Below, piece by piece: positions 56,212 to 64,000 of a stretch of 64,000 nt of DNA. How positions within the stretch are numbered: the stretch's first letter is position 1; every line of letters starts with the position of its first letter. The notes below the pieces were generated by a model, which was given only the letters and a program-made list of their open reading frames with translations, was not told the DNA's origin and made no database searches. A program made the position numbers and the translations under genes. The DNA comes from Nocardia neocaledoniensis (GTDB lineage Bacteria > Actinomycetota > Actinomycetes > Mycobacteriales > Mycobacteriaceae). Where the stretch lies: NCBI RefSeq assembly GCF_003182135.1, contig NZ_QGTL01000009.1, forward strand, positions 1 to 64,000, given 5' to 3'.

Positions 56212-59200
56212 TTGGACCGGCTGGATTTCGGCGGAAACGGCGAAACTGGTGACGGACGTGGAGACTCTGCGGAGTACTTCCCGCTCTCGCCCGCTCAGCT
56301 GGGTATCTGGTACGCGCAGCACGTCGACCCACAGGTGCCGATCAACATCGCCCAGTACGTCGACCTGCGCGGCCGCCTCGACGTGCCGACCCTCGAGCGC
56401 GCCAGCTCCGCGGCGGGTGCCGAGCAGCAGTCGCCGTTCCTGCGCATCGTCGAGATCGACGGCGAGCCGATGCAGACCGTCGACCTCACCCTCGACGACA
56501 CCCTGATCTACGTCGACCTGCGCGGCGAGGCCGATCCGGAGGCCGCGGCGGCGGAGTGGATGCGGCGCGAGTACAGCCGTCCGCTCGACATCGTCAACGA
56601 CCGTCTCGTGCAGGCGGCGGCGCTGCAGCTCGAGGACGAGCGCTGGTACTGGTACGCCCGCGTGCACCACATCGTGCTCGACGGCTTCGGCGCCAACAAC
56701 TTCGTCAACCGCACGGCACAGCTCTACACCGCGGCGGTCACCGGCACCGAGGCGCCTGCGGGCAAGGCCACCGATCTGCGCACCCTCTACGACTCGGAGA
56801 TCGCCTACCGCGAGAGCTCCCGGTTCGAGACCGACAAGGCGCACTGGGCCCAGCGCGTCGCCGGGCTGGAAGAGGGCAGCAGCCTCACCGGTCGTTCGGC
56901 GCCGCCGTCGCCGGTCAACGATGTCACCAGCGCGGCGCTGAGCCCGGCGCAGGACGCGCTGTTCAGCGAGGCCATCGAGCGCCACGACACCACCTCGGCA
57001 CCGCTGCTGATCGCGGGCTTCGCCGCCTACCTGGCGCAGATCACCGGCACCTCCGACGTGATCCTGAGCCTGCCCGTCACCGGCCGCACCACGGCCGTGA
57101 TGCGCCGCTCGGGCGGTGTGACCTCCAACATCGTCCCGCTGCGCCTGCGCGTCGGGCACGACACCACCGTCGCCGAGCTGCTGCGCTCGGTCACCACCGA
57201 GGTGTCGGGCGCCCTGCGTCATCAGCGTTACCGGCACGAGGACATCCGCCGTGACGCGGCGGGCGACGGCATGGTCGCCACGGAGTTCTTCGGCCCGTGG
57301 GTCAACATCATGCTGTTCGACAACGCGCTGCGCTTCGGCGAGATGGACGGCACCCTCAACGTGCTCTCCACCGGCTCGATCGAAGACCTGGGCGTCAACT
57401 TCTATCAGTCGCACGGCGGCACCCGCTCGCACATCGACTTCGAGACCAACCCGAACCTGTACTCGGCGCAGGACGCGCGCACCCACCACGCTCGCTTCCT
57501 GGAGTTCTTCGACCGTTTTCTCGCCGCCGCCGCCGAGGCGCCGGTGTGGAGCCTGCCGGTCACCGGCGCCGCCGAGCTGGAGCGCTCGCTGACCGAGTGG
57601 AACGACTCGGCGCACGAGGTGCCCGCCACCACGCTGCCCGCGCTGCTGGACGCGCAGATCCCGCGCACCCCGGACGCCATCGCGCTCGACTTCGAGGGCG
57701 ACACCCTCACCTACGCCGAGTTCGGCGCGAAGGTGAACCGGCTGGCCCGGTTCCTGATCGCCGACGGCGTCGGCCCGGAGTCGCTGGTCGCGCTCGGCAT
57801 GCGCCGCTCGCTGGACCTGGTGATCGGCATGCACGCGGTGCTGAAGGCCGGCGGCGCGTACGTGCCGATCGACCCGGATCATCCGGCCGATCGCACGGCC
57901 TACATCCTCGAGTCCGCAGCACCGGTCTGCGTGCTCACCACCACCGGTGACGAGCTCGACCTGCCCGACACCGTCGCCAGGGTCGAGCTGGACACCCTCG
58001 ACACCAGCGCGTTCGCCGACACCCCGATCACCGACGCCGAGCGCCTGGCGCCGCTGCGCCCGGACAACACGGCCTACGTGATCTACACCTCGGGCTCGAC
58101 CGGCCGCCCCAAGGGCGTCGCGGTGACCCATCACGCGATCGTCAACCAAGAGCTGTGGATGCTCGACGAGTACCGGTTGACCGCCGACGACGTCTACCTG
58201 CAGAAGACGGCCACCACCTTCGACGTGTCGCTGTGGGGCTACTTCCTGCCGCTCATGGTCGGCGCGAAGCTGGTCATCGCCTCGCCGGACGGTCACCGCG
58301 ATCCGCTCTACGTGGCGGACATGATCCAGCGGCACGGCGTCACCGTGACGGACTTCGTCCCGTCCATGCTGACGGTCTTCGTCGCGCACGCCACGCAGGC
58401 CCAATGCGCAACTCTGCGTGCGGTTTTCGTGATCGGTGAGGCACTGCCGCCGGAGACCGCCGCCGGTCTGCGGGCCATCTCCACCGCCGGTCTGCACAAC
58501 CTGTACGGCCCGACCGAGGCCGCGGTCTCGGTCACCTACTGGGAGGCCACCGAGGCCGACACCGTGACGGTGCCGATCGGTATCCCCGAGTGGAATGTCG
58601 AAGTGTACGTGCTGGATTCGCGGCTGCGCCCGGCCGCGATCGGCGCACCGGGTGAGCTGTACCTGGCGGGCCGTCAGCTGGCCCGCTGCTACCGCGGCCG
58701 CCCCGACCTGACCTCGGATCGTTTCGTCGCCAACCCGGTCGGCGCGCCCGGCGAACGCATGTACCGCACCGGTGACCTGGTGCGCTGGAACGCCGACGGC
58801 GTCCTGGAGTACATCGGCCGCACCGACTTCCAGGTGAAGTTCCGCGGCCAGCGCATCGAGCTCGGCGAGATCGAGACCGACCTGCTCGCCCATCCCAGCC
58901 TGAGCCAGGCCGCGGTGCTGGTGGTCGACACCGCCACCGGTCAGCAGCTGGTGGCCTATGTGGTGCCCGCACCCGGCCAGTCCGCCGATCCGGCGACGCT
59001 GACCAGGTTCGTCGCCGAGAAGCTGCCCACCTACATGGTGCCCGCGTCGATCATGGTGCTCGACGCGTTCCCGCTCAACACCTCGGGCAAGCTGGACCGC
59101 AAGGCCCTGCCCGAGCCCGTGTTCACCGCCGCCGCGGGCGATTTCCGCGCGCCGCGGACCCCGGCCGAGCAGATCGTGGCCGGCATCTTCGCCGACGTGC

Positions 59201-62200
59201 TCTCCCAGGAGCGGGTCGGCGCCGACGACAACTTCTTCGAACTCGGCGGCAACTCGCTGGTCGCCACCCAGGTGGTGGCCCGCATCGGCGCCGCCTTCGC
59301 CATCCAGCTCGGCGTGCGCGCGCTGTTCGAGACCCCGACGGTCGCCGGGCTCGCCGCCCGCGCGGAAGCCGCTGCGCCGTCGGACGTTTCGACCCGGCCG
59401 CCGCTGGTGGCCCAGCCGCATCCCGAGCAGGTGCCGCTGTCGCTGGCGCAGCAGCGGATGTGGTTCATCAACCAGTTCGATCCCACCGCGCCCACCTACA
59501 ACCTGCCGTTCGTGGTGCGGATGAAGGGCCGCGTCGATGTCGACGCGCTGATCGCCGCGCTCGACGATGTGGTCGTGCGCCAGGAGTCGCTGCGCACGGT
59601 GTTCCCCGACGCCGACGGCGGCTACCAGCAGGTCCTGGGCGCCGACGAGTTCGATCTCGGCATCACGGTGACCCCGATCGATCAGTCGCTGCTGCGCGAC
59701 GAGCTGATCACCTTCGCCTCCACCGGTTTCGACGTCACCCTGGAACTGCCGATCCGCGTGCGGATCTACCAGGTCACCGGCGGAACCACGAACGGCACAC
59801 CGGAATTCGCGGTCGCCTTCGTCGTCCACCACATCGCGGCCGACGGTTTCTCCTTCGGTCCGCTGGCCCGCGACGTCGCCACCGCCTACCTGGCCCGCTC
59901 GGCGGGCGAGGCGCCGGGCTGGGCGCCGCTGCCGGTGCAGTACCGCGACTACACGCTGTGGCAGCGCGAATTGCTCGGCGCCGAGAGCGATCCGGAGTCG
60001 ATGGCCGCGCGCCAGCTCGACTACTGGCAGCGCGCGCTGGACGGACTGCCCGACCAGCTCGACCTGCCCAGCGACCGCCCGCGCCCGCAGCAGCAGAGCT
60101 TCCGCGGCGCCCGGGTGGGCTTCGAGATCGACACCGAGACCCACGAGCAGCTGGCGGCGCTGGCCCGCGCCAACGGCGTCACGCTGTTCATGGTCATGCA
60201 CGCCTCGCTGGCCGTGCTGCTCGCGCGCCTGTCGGGCACCACCGACATCGCCGTCGGTACCCCGATCGCGGGTCGTGGCGAGCAGGCGCTCGACGACCTG
60301 ATCGGCATGTTCGTCAACACCCTGGTGTTGCGCTCCGACGTCGACCCCACCCAGCCGTTCAGCGAATTCCTCGCGCGCACACGCGAAACGGATCTGAGCG
60401 CGTTCGCCAACGCCGATGTGCCGTTCGAGCGGCTCGTCGACGTGCTCAACCCCTCGCGCTCGCAGGCGCGGCACCCGCTGTTCCAGGTGGTGCTGTCGTT
60501 CCAGGAGATGTCGCACGGCACCCTGGAGCTTCCCGGCCTGTCGGTCGACGCCGACGAGGTCGAGGTCGACATGGCCAAGTTCGACCTGCAGTGGACGCTC
60601 ACCGAGGAGCACACCGGCAGCGGCTCGCTGTCGGGCATGACCGGCGTGCTCACCTACGCCGTCGACCTGTTCGACCAGTCGACCGTCGAGGAACTGCTGC
60701 TGCGCTGGCGGCGCGTGCTCGACGCGATCCTGGCCGACCCGGCCGTCACGGTCGGCACCATCGACGTCCTCGACGACGCCGAGCGCACCGACCTGGTCAA
60801 CCGCTACGGCGCCCCCGCCGCGGTCGCGCGCACCCTGCCGCAGCTGATGGCCCAGGCCGCCCGCGACACCGAGGCGACCGCCGTGGTGTTCGAGGGGGCA
60901 GCTGTCTCCTACGGCGAATTGGATCGCCGCTCGAACCAGTTGGCGCGCTTGCTGATCCAGCAGGGTCTCGGTGCGGAGGACTTCGTCGCGGTCGCGGTGC
61001 CGCGCTCGTTCGAGTCGGTGCTCGCGGTGTGGGCGGTGGCCAAGACCGGCGCCGCGTACGTGCCCGTCGACCCGAACTACCCGGCCGATCGCATCGCGCA
61101 CATGATCACCGATGCCGGTGTGTCCGTGGGTATCACGGTGGCCGCCGAGGCCGCCGAGCTACCGACCACGGTGAGCTGGCTCGAGATCGACGACATCGAC
61201 CTGGACCACCTCTCCGACGCCCCGCTGGCCCCGCGCGAGCTGGTGCGCCCGACCGATCCGGCCCAGCCCGCCTACCTGATCTACACCTCCGGTTCCACCG
61301 GTGTGCCCAAGGGCGTCGTGGTGACCCATGCCAGCGTCGCCAACTTCTGCGCCGAGCAGATCGACCTGTACTCCCTCGACTCCGACACCCGCGCACTGCA
61401 TTTCGCCTCGCCGTCGTTCGACGCGTCGGTGCTCGAGATGCTGCTCGCGATCGGCCGCGGCGGCACCCTGGTCGTGGTTCCGCCCGGCGTGTACGGCGGT
61501 GAGGAACTGCGCGACATCCTCATCACCGAGGAGGTCACCCACGCCTTCGTCACCCCGGCCGCGCTGGCCACCTTCGACGCCCGCGGCCTCGATCACCTGC
61601 GGGTGCTCGCGGCCGGTGGCGAGGCGGTCCCGCCGGAGCTGGTGAGCAAGTGGGCGGTGCCCCTGCCCGACGGCTCGCGCCGCATGCTCGGCAACGTCTA
61701 CGGCCCCACCGAGACCACCATCGCCTCCAACCTGTCCGAGGGCCTGATCCCCGGCGAGCGGGTCGTCATCGGCGGCCCGATCCGCGGCGTGCACACGCTG
61801 ATCCTCGACGACCGCCTGCGCCCGGTACCGGTGGGCGTGGCCGGTGAGCTCTACATCGGCGGCATCGGCATGGCGCGCGGCTACCACGCGCGCCCCGCGC
61901 TCACCTCCGACCGCTTCGTGGCCAACCCGTACGCGCCCGGCCAGCGGATGTACCGCACCGGTGACGTGGTGCGCTGGACCGCCGACCGCAATGTCGAATA
62001 CGTCGGCCGCTCCGACTTCCAGGTGAAGGTCCGCGGTTTCCGTATCGAGCTCGGCGAGATCGACTCCGCGCTGGCCTCGCACGAGACCGTCGATTTCGCG
62101 GTCAGCATCGGGCACAAGAACAAGGGCGGCAGCACCTCGCTGGTGTCCTACGTGGTGGCCGTGCCCGGCCGCTCGATCGACATCGCCGAACTGACCGACC

Positions 62201-64000
62201 ATGTGGCGCAGCGCCTTCCGGCGTACATGGTGCCCTCGTCGATCATGGTGCTCGCCGCGGTCCCGCTGACCGTCAACGGCAAGCTCGACCGGCGCGCGCT
62301 GCCGGCGCCGGTGTTCGAGGTGCGCGAGTTCCGCGCCCCGACCACCCCGATCGAGCAGATCGTGGCCCAGGTCTTCGCCGACGTGCTCGAACTCTCGCGC
62401 GTCGGTGTCGAGGACGACTTCTTCGAGCTGGGCGGCAACTCGCTGATCGCCACCCAGGTCGCCTCCCGCATCGGCATCGCCCTGGACACCAGGGTCCCGG
62501 TGCGCATGCTGTTCGAGGCCCCGACCGTCGCGGCGCTGGCCGCGCGGGTGGAATCGCAGGCCGGTGACGGCGCCCGCAAGGCGCTGGTGGCCCGCGAGCG
62601 GCCCGAGCGGGTGCCGCTGTCGCTGGCCCAGCAGCGCATGTGGTTCCTGAACCGTTTCGACACGGCCTCCGCGGTCAACAACATCCCGGTCGCCATCCGC
62701 CTGTCCGGCGAGCTCGACGTGGCCGCGCTGCAGGTCGCCGTCATCGACGTGATCGATCGGCACGAGTCGCTGCGCACCGTGTTCCCCGAGTCGGGCAGCG
62801 GCCCGGTGCAGGTGGTGCTCGACGCCGCGCAGATCGTCCCCGACCTGACGCCGTACCGGGTCACCGAGGACAACCTCATCGACCACCTGATCGACCTGGC
62901 CTCGATGGCCTTCGACGTGACCAGCGAAGTGCCGCTGCACGCAAGGCTTTTCGAGATCAGCGAGACCGAGTACGTGCTCGGCATGGTGGTGCACCACATC
63001 TCCGCCGACGGCTGGTCGATGGCGCCGCTGTCGCGCGATGTCATCGTGGCCTACGCCGCGCGCACCTCGTGGGAGGCGCCGACCTGGGCCGAACTGCCGG
63101 TCCAGTACGCCGATTACGCGCTGTGGCAGCGCGAGGTGCTCGGCTCCGAGGACGACCCGCAGTCGCTGATCTCCTCCGAGATCGACTACTGGACACGCGA
63201 ACTCGCCGATCTGCCCGACGAGCTGGTGCTGCCCGCCGATCACCCGCGCCCGCCGGTGGCGACCTACCGCGGCGGCACCTACAGCTTCGTCATCTCCGGC
63301 GAGACCCAGCGCGCCCTGGTGGAACTGGGCCGCCGCTACAACGCGTCGCTGTTCATGGTCATGCACAGCGCGCTGGCCGTGCTGCTCGCCAGGGCCAGCG
63401 GCACCAGCGACATCGCCATCGGCACCCCGGTGGCAGGCCGTGGCGACCAGGCGCTCGACGACCTGGTCGGCATGTTCGTCAACACCCTGGTGCTGCGTTC
63501 GCAGGTCGAGGGCGCCACGCCGTTCGCGACCCTGCTCGACCAGGCCCGCGAGACCGACCTGCAGGCGTTCGCGCACGCCGACGTGCCGTTCGAGCGGCTC
63601 GTCGAGGTGCTCAACCCGCCGCGGTCGCAGGCGCGTCATCCGCTGTTCCAGGTGATGCTGTCGTTCCAGAACAACAAGCAGGCCTCGCTGCAACTGCCGG
63701 GTCTGTCGGTGAGCGGCATCGACTACGACTCCCAGCTCGCCAAGTTCGATTTGCAGCTCACCCTCACCGAGGTGCAGGACACCGACGGCGAGGCCGGCGG
63801 CATGTCGGCCGAGTTCTCCTACGCGCGTGACCTTTTCGAGGAGTCCACGGTCGCCGCGTTCGCGCGCAGGCTGGACAACATCTTCGCCGCGATCGCCGCC
63901 GATCCCGAGGTGGCGGTCGGCGACATCGATCTGCTCGCGCCCGAGGAGCACGCCCAGGTCCTCGTCGACTGGAACGACACCGCGCGTGAGGTGCCCGCGG
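56212..64000 (+). CDS. Second nonribosomal peptide synthetase (5' part, runs off the window)
   Basis: The open frame continues to the window end (2596 residues seen): C1-A1-T1-C2-A2-T2-C3 and the link to a third A domain. The first C domain is EntF-like, as in the other NRPS, with HHIVLDG near residue 152; C2 and C3 keep HHIAADG and HHISADG (about 1206 and 2261). T-domain serines are 1015 and 2077. No ATG lies before the first domain. I chose TTG 56212, which has GAGG 6 bases upstream; GTG 56164 is also in frame, and a stop at 56146 limits the choice. Hand-read pocket codes are DVWDFILVSK and DALFAGVIAK, neither matching a substrate I know. No MbtH, epimerase or thioesterase is seen before the edge. 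Confidence 0.94.
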   Translation, partial: MDRLDFGGNGETGDGRGDSAEYFPLSPAQLGIWYAQHVDPQVPINIAQYVDLRGRLDVPTLERASSAAGAEQQSPFLRIVEIDGEPMQTVDLTLDDTLIYVDLRGEADPEAAAAEWMRREYSRPLDIVNDRLVQAAALQLEDERWYWYARVHHIVLDGFGANNFVNRTAQLYTAAVTGTEAPAGKATDLRTLYDSEIAYRESSRFETDKAHWAQRVAGLEEGSSLTGRSAPPSPVNDVTSAALSPAQDALFSEAIERHDTTSAPLLIAGFAAYLAQITGTSDVILSLPVTGRTTAVMRRSGGVTSNIVPLRLRVGHDTTVAELLRSVTTEVSGALRHQRYRHEDIRRDAAGDGMVATEFFGPWVNIMLFDNALRFGEMDGTLNVLSTGSIEDLGVNFYQSHGGTRSHIDFETNPNLYSAQDARTHHARFLEFFDRFLAAAAEAPVWSLPVTGAAELERSLTEWNDSAHEVPATTLPALLDAQIPRTPDAIALDFEGDTLTYAEFGAKVNRLARFLIADGVGPESLVALGMRRSLDLVIGMHAVLKAGGAYVPIDPDHPADRTAYILESAAPVCVLTTTGDELDLPDTVARVELDTLDTSAFADTPITDAERLAPLRPDNTAYVIYTSGSTGRPKGVAVTHHAIVNQELWMLDEYRLTADDVYLQKTATTFDVSLWGYFLPLMVGAKLVIASPDGHRDPLYVADMIQRHGVTVTDFVPSMLTVFVAHATQAQCATLRAVFVIGEALPPETAAGLRAISTAGLHNLYGPTEAAVSVTYWEATEADTVTVPIGIPEWNVEVYVLDSRLRPAAIGAPGELYLAGRQLARCYRGRPDLTSDRFVANPVGAPGERMYRTGDLVRWNADGVLEYIGRTDFQVKFRGQRIELGEIETDLLAHPSLSQAAVLVVDTATGQQLVAYVVPAPGQSADPATLTRFVAEKLPTYMVPASIMVLDAFPLNTSGKLDRKALPEPVFTAAAGDFRAPRTPAEQIVAGIFADVLSQERVGADDNFFELGGNSLVATQVVARIGAAFAIQLGVRALFETPTVAGLAARAEAAAPSDVSTRPPLVAQPHPEQVPLSLAQQRMWFINQFDPTAPTYNLPFVVRMKGRVDVDALIAALDDVVVRQESLRTVFPDADGGYQQVLGADEFDLGITVTPIDQSLLRDELITFASTGFDVTLELPIRVRIYQVTGGTTNGTPEFAVAFVVHHIAADGFSFGPLARDVATAYLARSAGEAPGWAPLPVQYRDYTLWQRELLGAESDPESMAARQLDYWQRALDGLPDQLDLPSDRPRPQQQSFRGARVGFEIDTETHEQLAALARANGVTLFMVMHASLAVLLARLSGTTDIAVGTPIAGRGEQALDDLIGMFVNTLVLRSDVDPTQPFSEFLARTRETDLSAFANADVPFERLVDVLNPSRSQARHPLFQVVLSFQEMSHGTLELPGLSVDADEVEVDMAKFDLQWTLTEEHTGSGSLSGMTGVLTYAVDLFDQSTVEELLLRWRRVLDAILADPAVTVGTIDVLDDAERTDLVNRYGAPAAVARTLPQLMAQAARDTEATAVVFEGAAVSYGELDRRSNQLARLLIQQGLGAEDFVAVAVPRSFESVLAVWAVAKTGAAYVPVDPNYPADRIAHMITDAGVSVGITVAAEAAELPTTVSWLEIDDIDLDHLSDAPLAPRELVRPTDPAQPAYLIYTSGSTGVPKGVVVTHASVANFCAEQIDLYSLDSDTRALHFASPSFDASVLEMLLAIGRGGTLVVVPPGVYGGEELRDILITEEVTHAFVTPAALATFDARGLDHLRVLAAGGEAVPPELVSKWAVPLPDGSRRMLGNVYGPTETTIASNLSEGLIPGERVVIGGPIRGVHTLILDDRLRPVPVGVAGELYIGGIGMARGYHARPALTSDRFVANPYAPGQRMYRTGDVVRWTADRNVEYVGRSDFQVKVRGFRIELGEIDSALASHETVDFAVSIGHKNKGGSTSLVSYVVAVPGRSIDIAELTDHVAQRLPAYMVPSSIMVLAAVPLTVNGKLDRRALPAPVFEVREFRAPTTPIEQIVAQVFADVLELSRVGVEDDFFELGGNSLIATQVASRIGIALDTRVPVRMLFEAPTVAALAARVESQAGDGARKALVARERPERVPLSLAQQRMWFLNRFDTASAVNNIPVAIRLSGELDVAALQVAVIDVIDRHESLRTVFPESGSGPVQVVLDAAQIVPDLTPYRVTEDNLIDHLIDLASMAFDVTSEVPLHARLFEISETEYVLGMVVHHISADGWSMAPLSRDVIVAYAARTSWEAPTWAELPVQYADYALWQREVLGSEDDPQSLISSEIDYWTRELADLPDELVLPADHPRPPVATYRGGTYSFVISGETQRALVELGRRYNASLFMVMHSALAVLLARASGTSDIAIGTPVAGRGDQALDDLVGMFVNTLVLRSQVEGATPFATLLDQARETDLQAFAHADVPFERLVEVLNPPRSQARHPLFQVMLSFQNNKQASLQLPGLSVSGIDYDSQLAKFDLQLTLTEVQDTDGEAGGMSAEFSYARDLFEESTVAAFARRLDNIFAAIAADPEVAVGDIDLLAPEEHAQVLVDWNDTAREVPA
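56278..59360 (+). other. NRPS 2 module 1: EntF-type C, A, T
   Basis: The C domain opens with PLSPAQLGIWYAQ. The A domain has TSGSTGRPKG near residue 626 and FDVSLWG. The pocket ends in Ser at position 331, as in module 5 of NRPS 1, which may mean a shared unusual substrate. T has ELGGNSL, Ser1015. Confidence 0.75.
59430..62560 (+). other. NRPS 2 module 2: C, A, T
   Basis: The A domain has FDASVLE, so position 239 is Leu, not Trp. This parallels module 2 of NRPS 1, where it is Met. TSGSTGVPKG is intact near residue 1692, and T Ser is 2077. Confidence 0.75.
62600..64000 (+). other. NRPS 2 module 3: C domain (module incomplete)
   Basis: A complete C domain with HHISADGWS near residue 2261 and VGMFVNT. 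The following A domain is cut by the window edge just after WNDTAREVPA. Confidence 0.8.

Noticed and set aside
55888..61101. A 1737-codon minus-strand frame over the second NRPS
   Set aside because: It is an antisense shadow; the plus strand encodes complete C, A and T domains there.

Overview
The window is uniformly high-GC actinobacterial DNA. A mycofactocin cluster, a KshB-type ketosteroid hydroxylase reductase, a leucine catabolic operon ordered like Rv2498c-Rv2502c of Mycobacterium tuberculosis, and giant NRPS genes with an MbtH-like partner together suggest a Nocardia or close relative (order Mycobacteriales). The genus is inferred from gene content only.

Layout. 1-1.9 kb: tail of an unidentified gene, an Asp/Glu racemase-family protein and an AlkD-like DNA alkylation repair protein. 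1.9-3.7 kb, minus strand: a TetR regulator followed by kshB, with a perfect match to the KstR box consensus between them. 3.8-8.4 kb: a compact mycofactocin operon, mftA, an mftB-mftC fusion, mftF and mftG. The precursor mftA is only 34 codons. mftD and mftE are absent from the locus. 8.5-9.9 kb: a GAF/winged-helix regulator. 9.9-10.3 kb: a leader region rich in inverted repeats.

10.3-31.8 kb: a translationally coupled three-gene operon. It holds a 6078-residue NRPS (five C-A-T modules plus a sixth C domain, no thioesterase), a 1023-residue protein built from two degenerate adenylation domains and a condensation-domain tail, and an MbtH-like protein. Hand-read pocket codes give Ser, unknown, Ser, Thr, unknown.

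31.8-34.1 kb: a membrane-anchored hypothetical protein converging on a Tat-type DUF1254/DUF1214 lipoprotein. 34.2-44.4 kb: a double-TetR regulator, acetoacetyl-CoA synthetase, and an operon accD1-accA1-acyl-CoA dehydrogenase-MaoC-CitE for leucine/itaconate breakdown, with a divergent TetR regulator over a palindromic operator. The last steps of leucine breakdown give acetoacetate, which the synthetase would reactivate.

44.5-50.6 kb: a VapBC module, a small NYN/PIN-like nuclease candidate, an ABC exporter pair divergent from a NarL-type two-component system, a PPOX-family protein and a DUF3105 lipoprotein. 50.8-54.3 kb: a large secreted glycine-rich protein with Ig-like repeats. 54.3-55.8 kb: a Phd/VapC module and cobM. 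56.2-64 kb: a second NRPS with an EntF-type first C domain, running off the window after two full modules and a third C domain.
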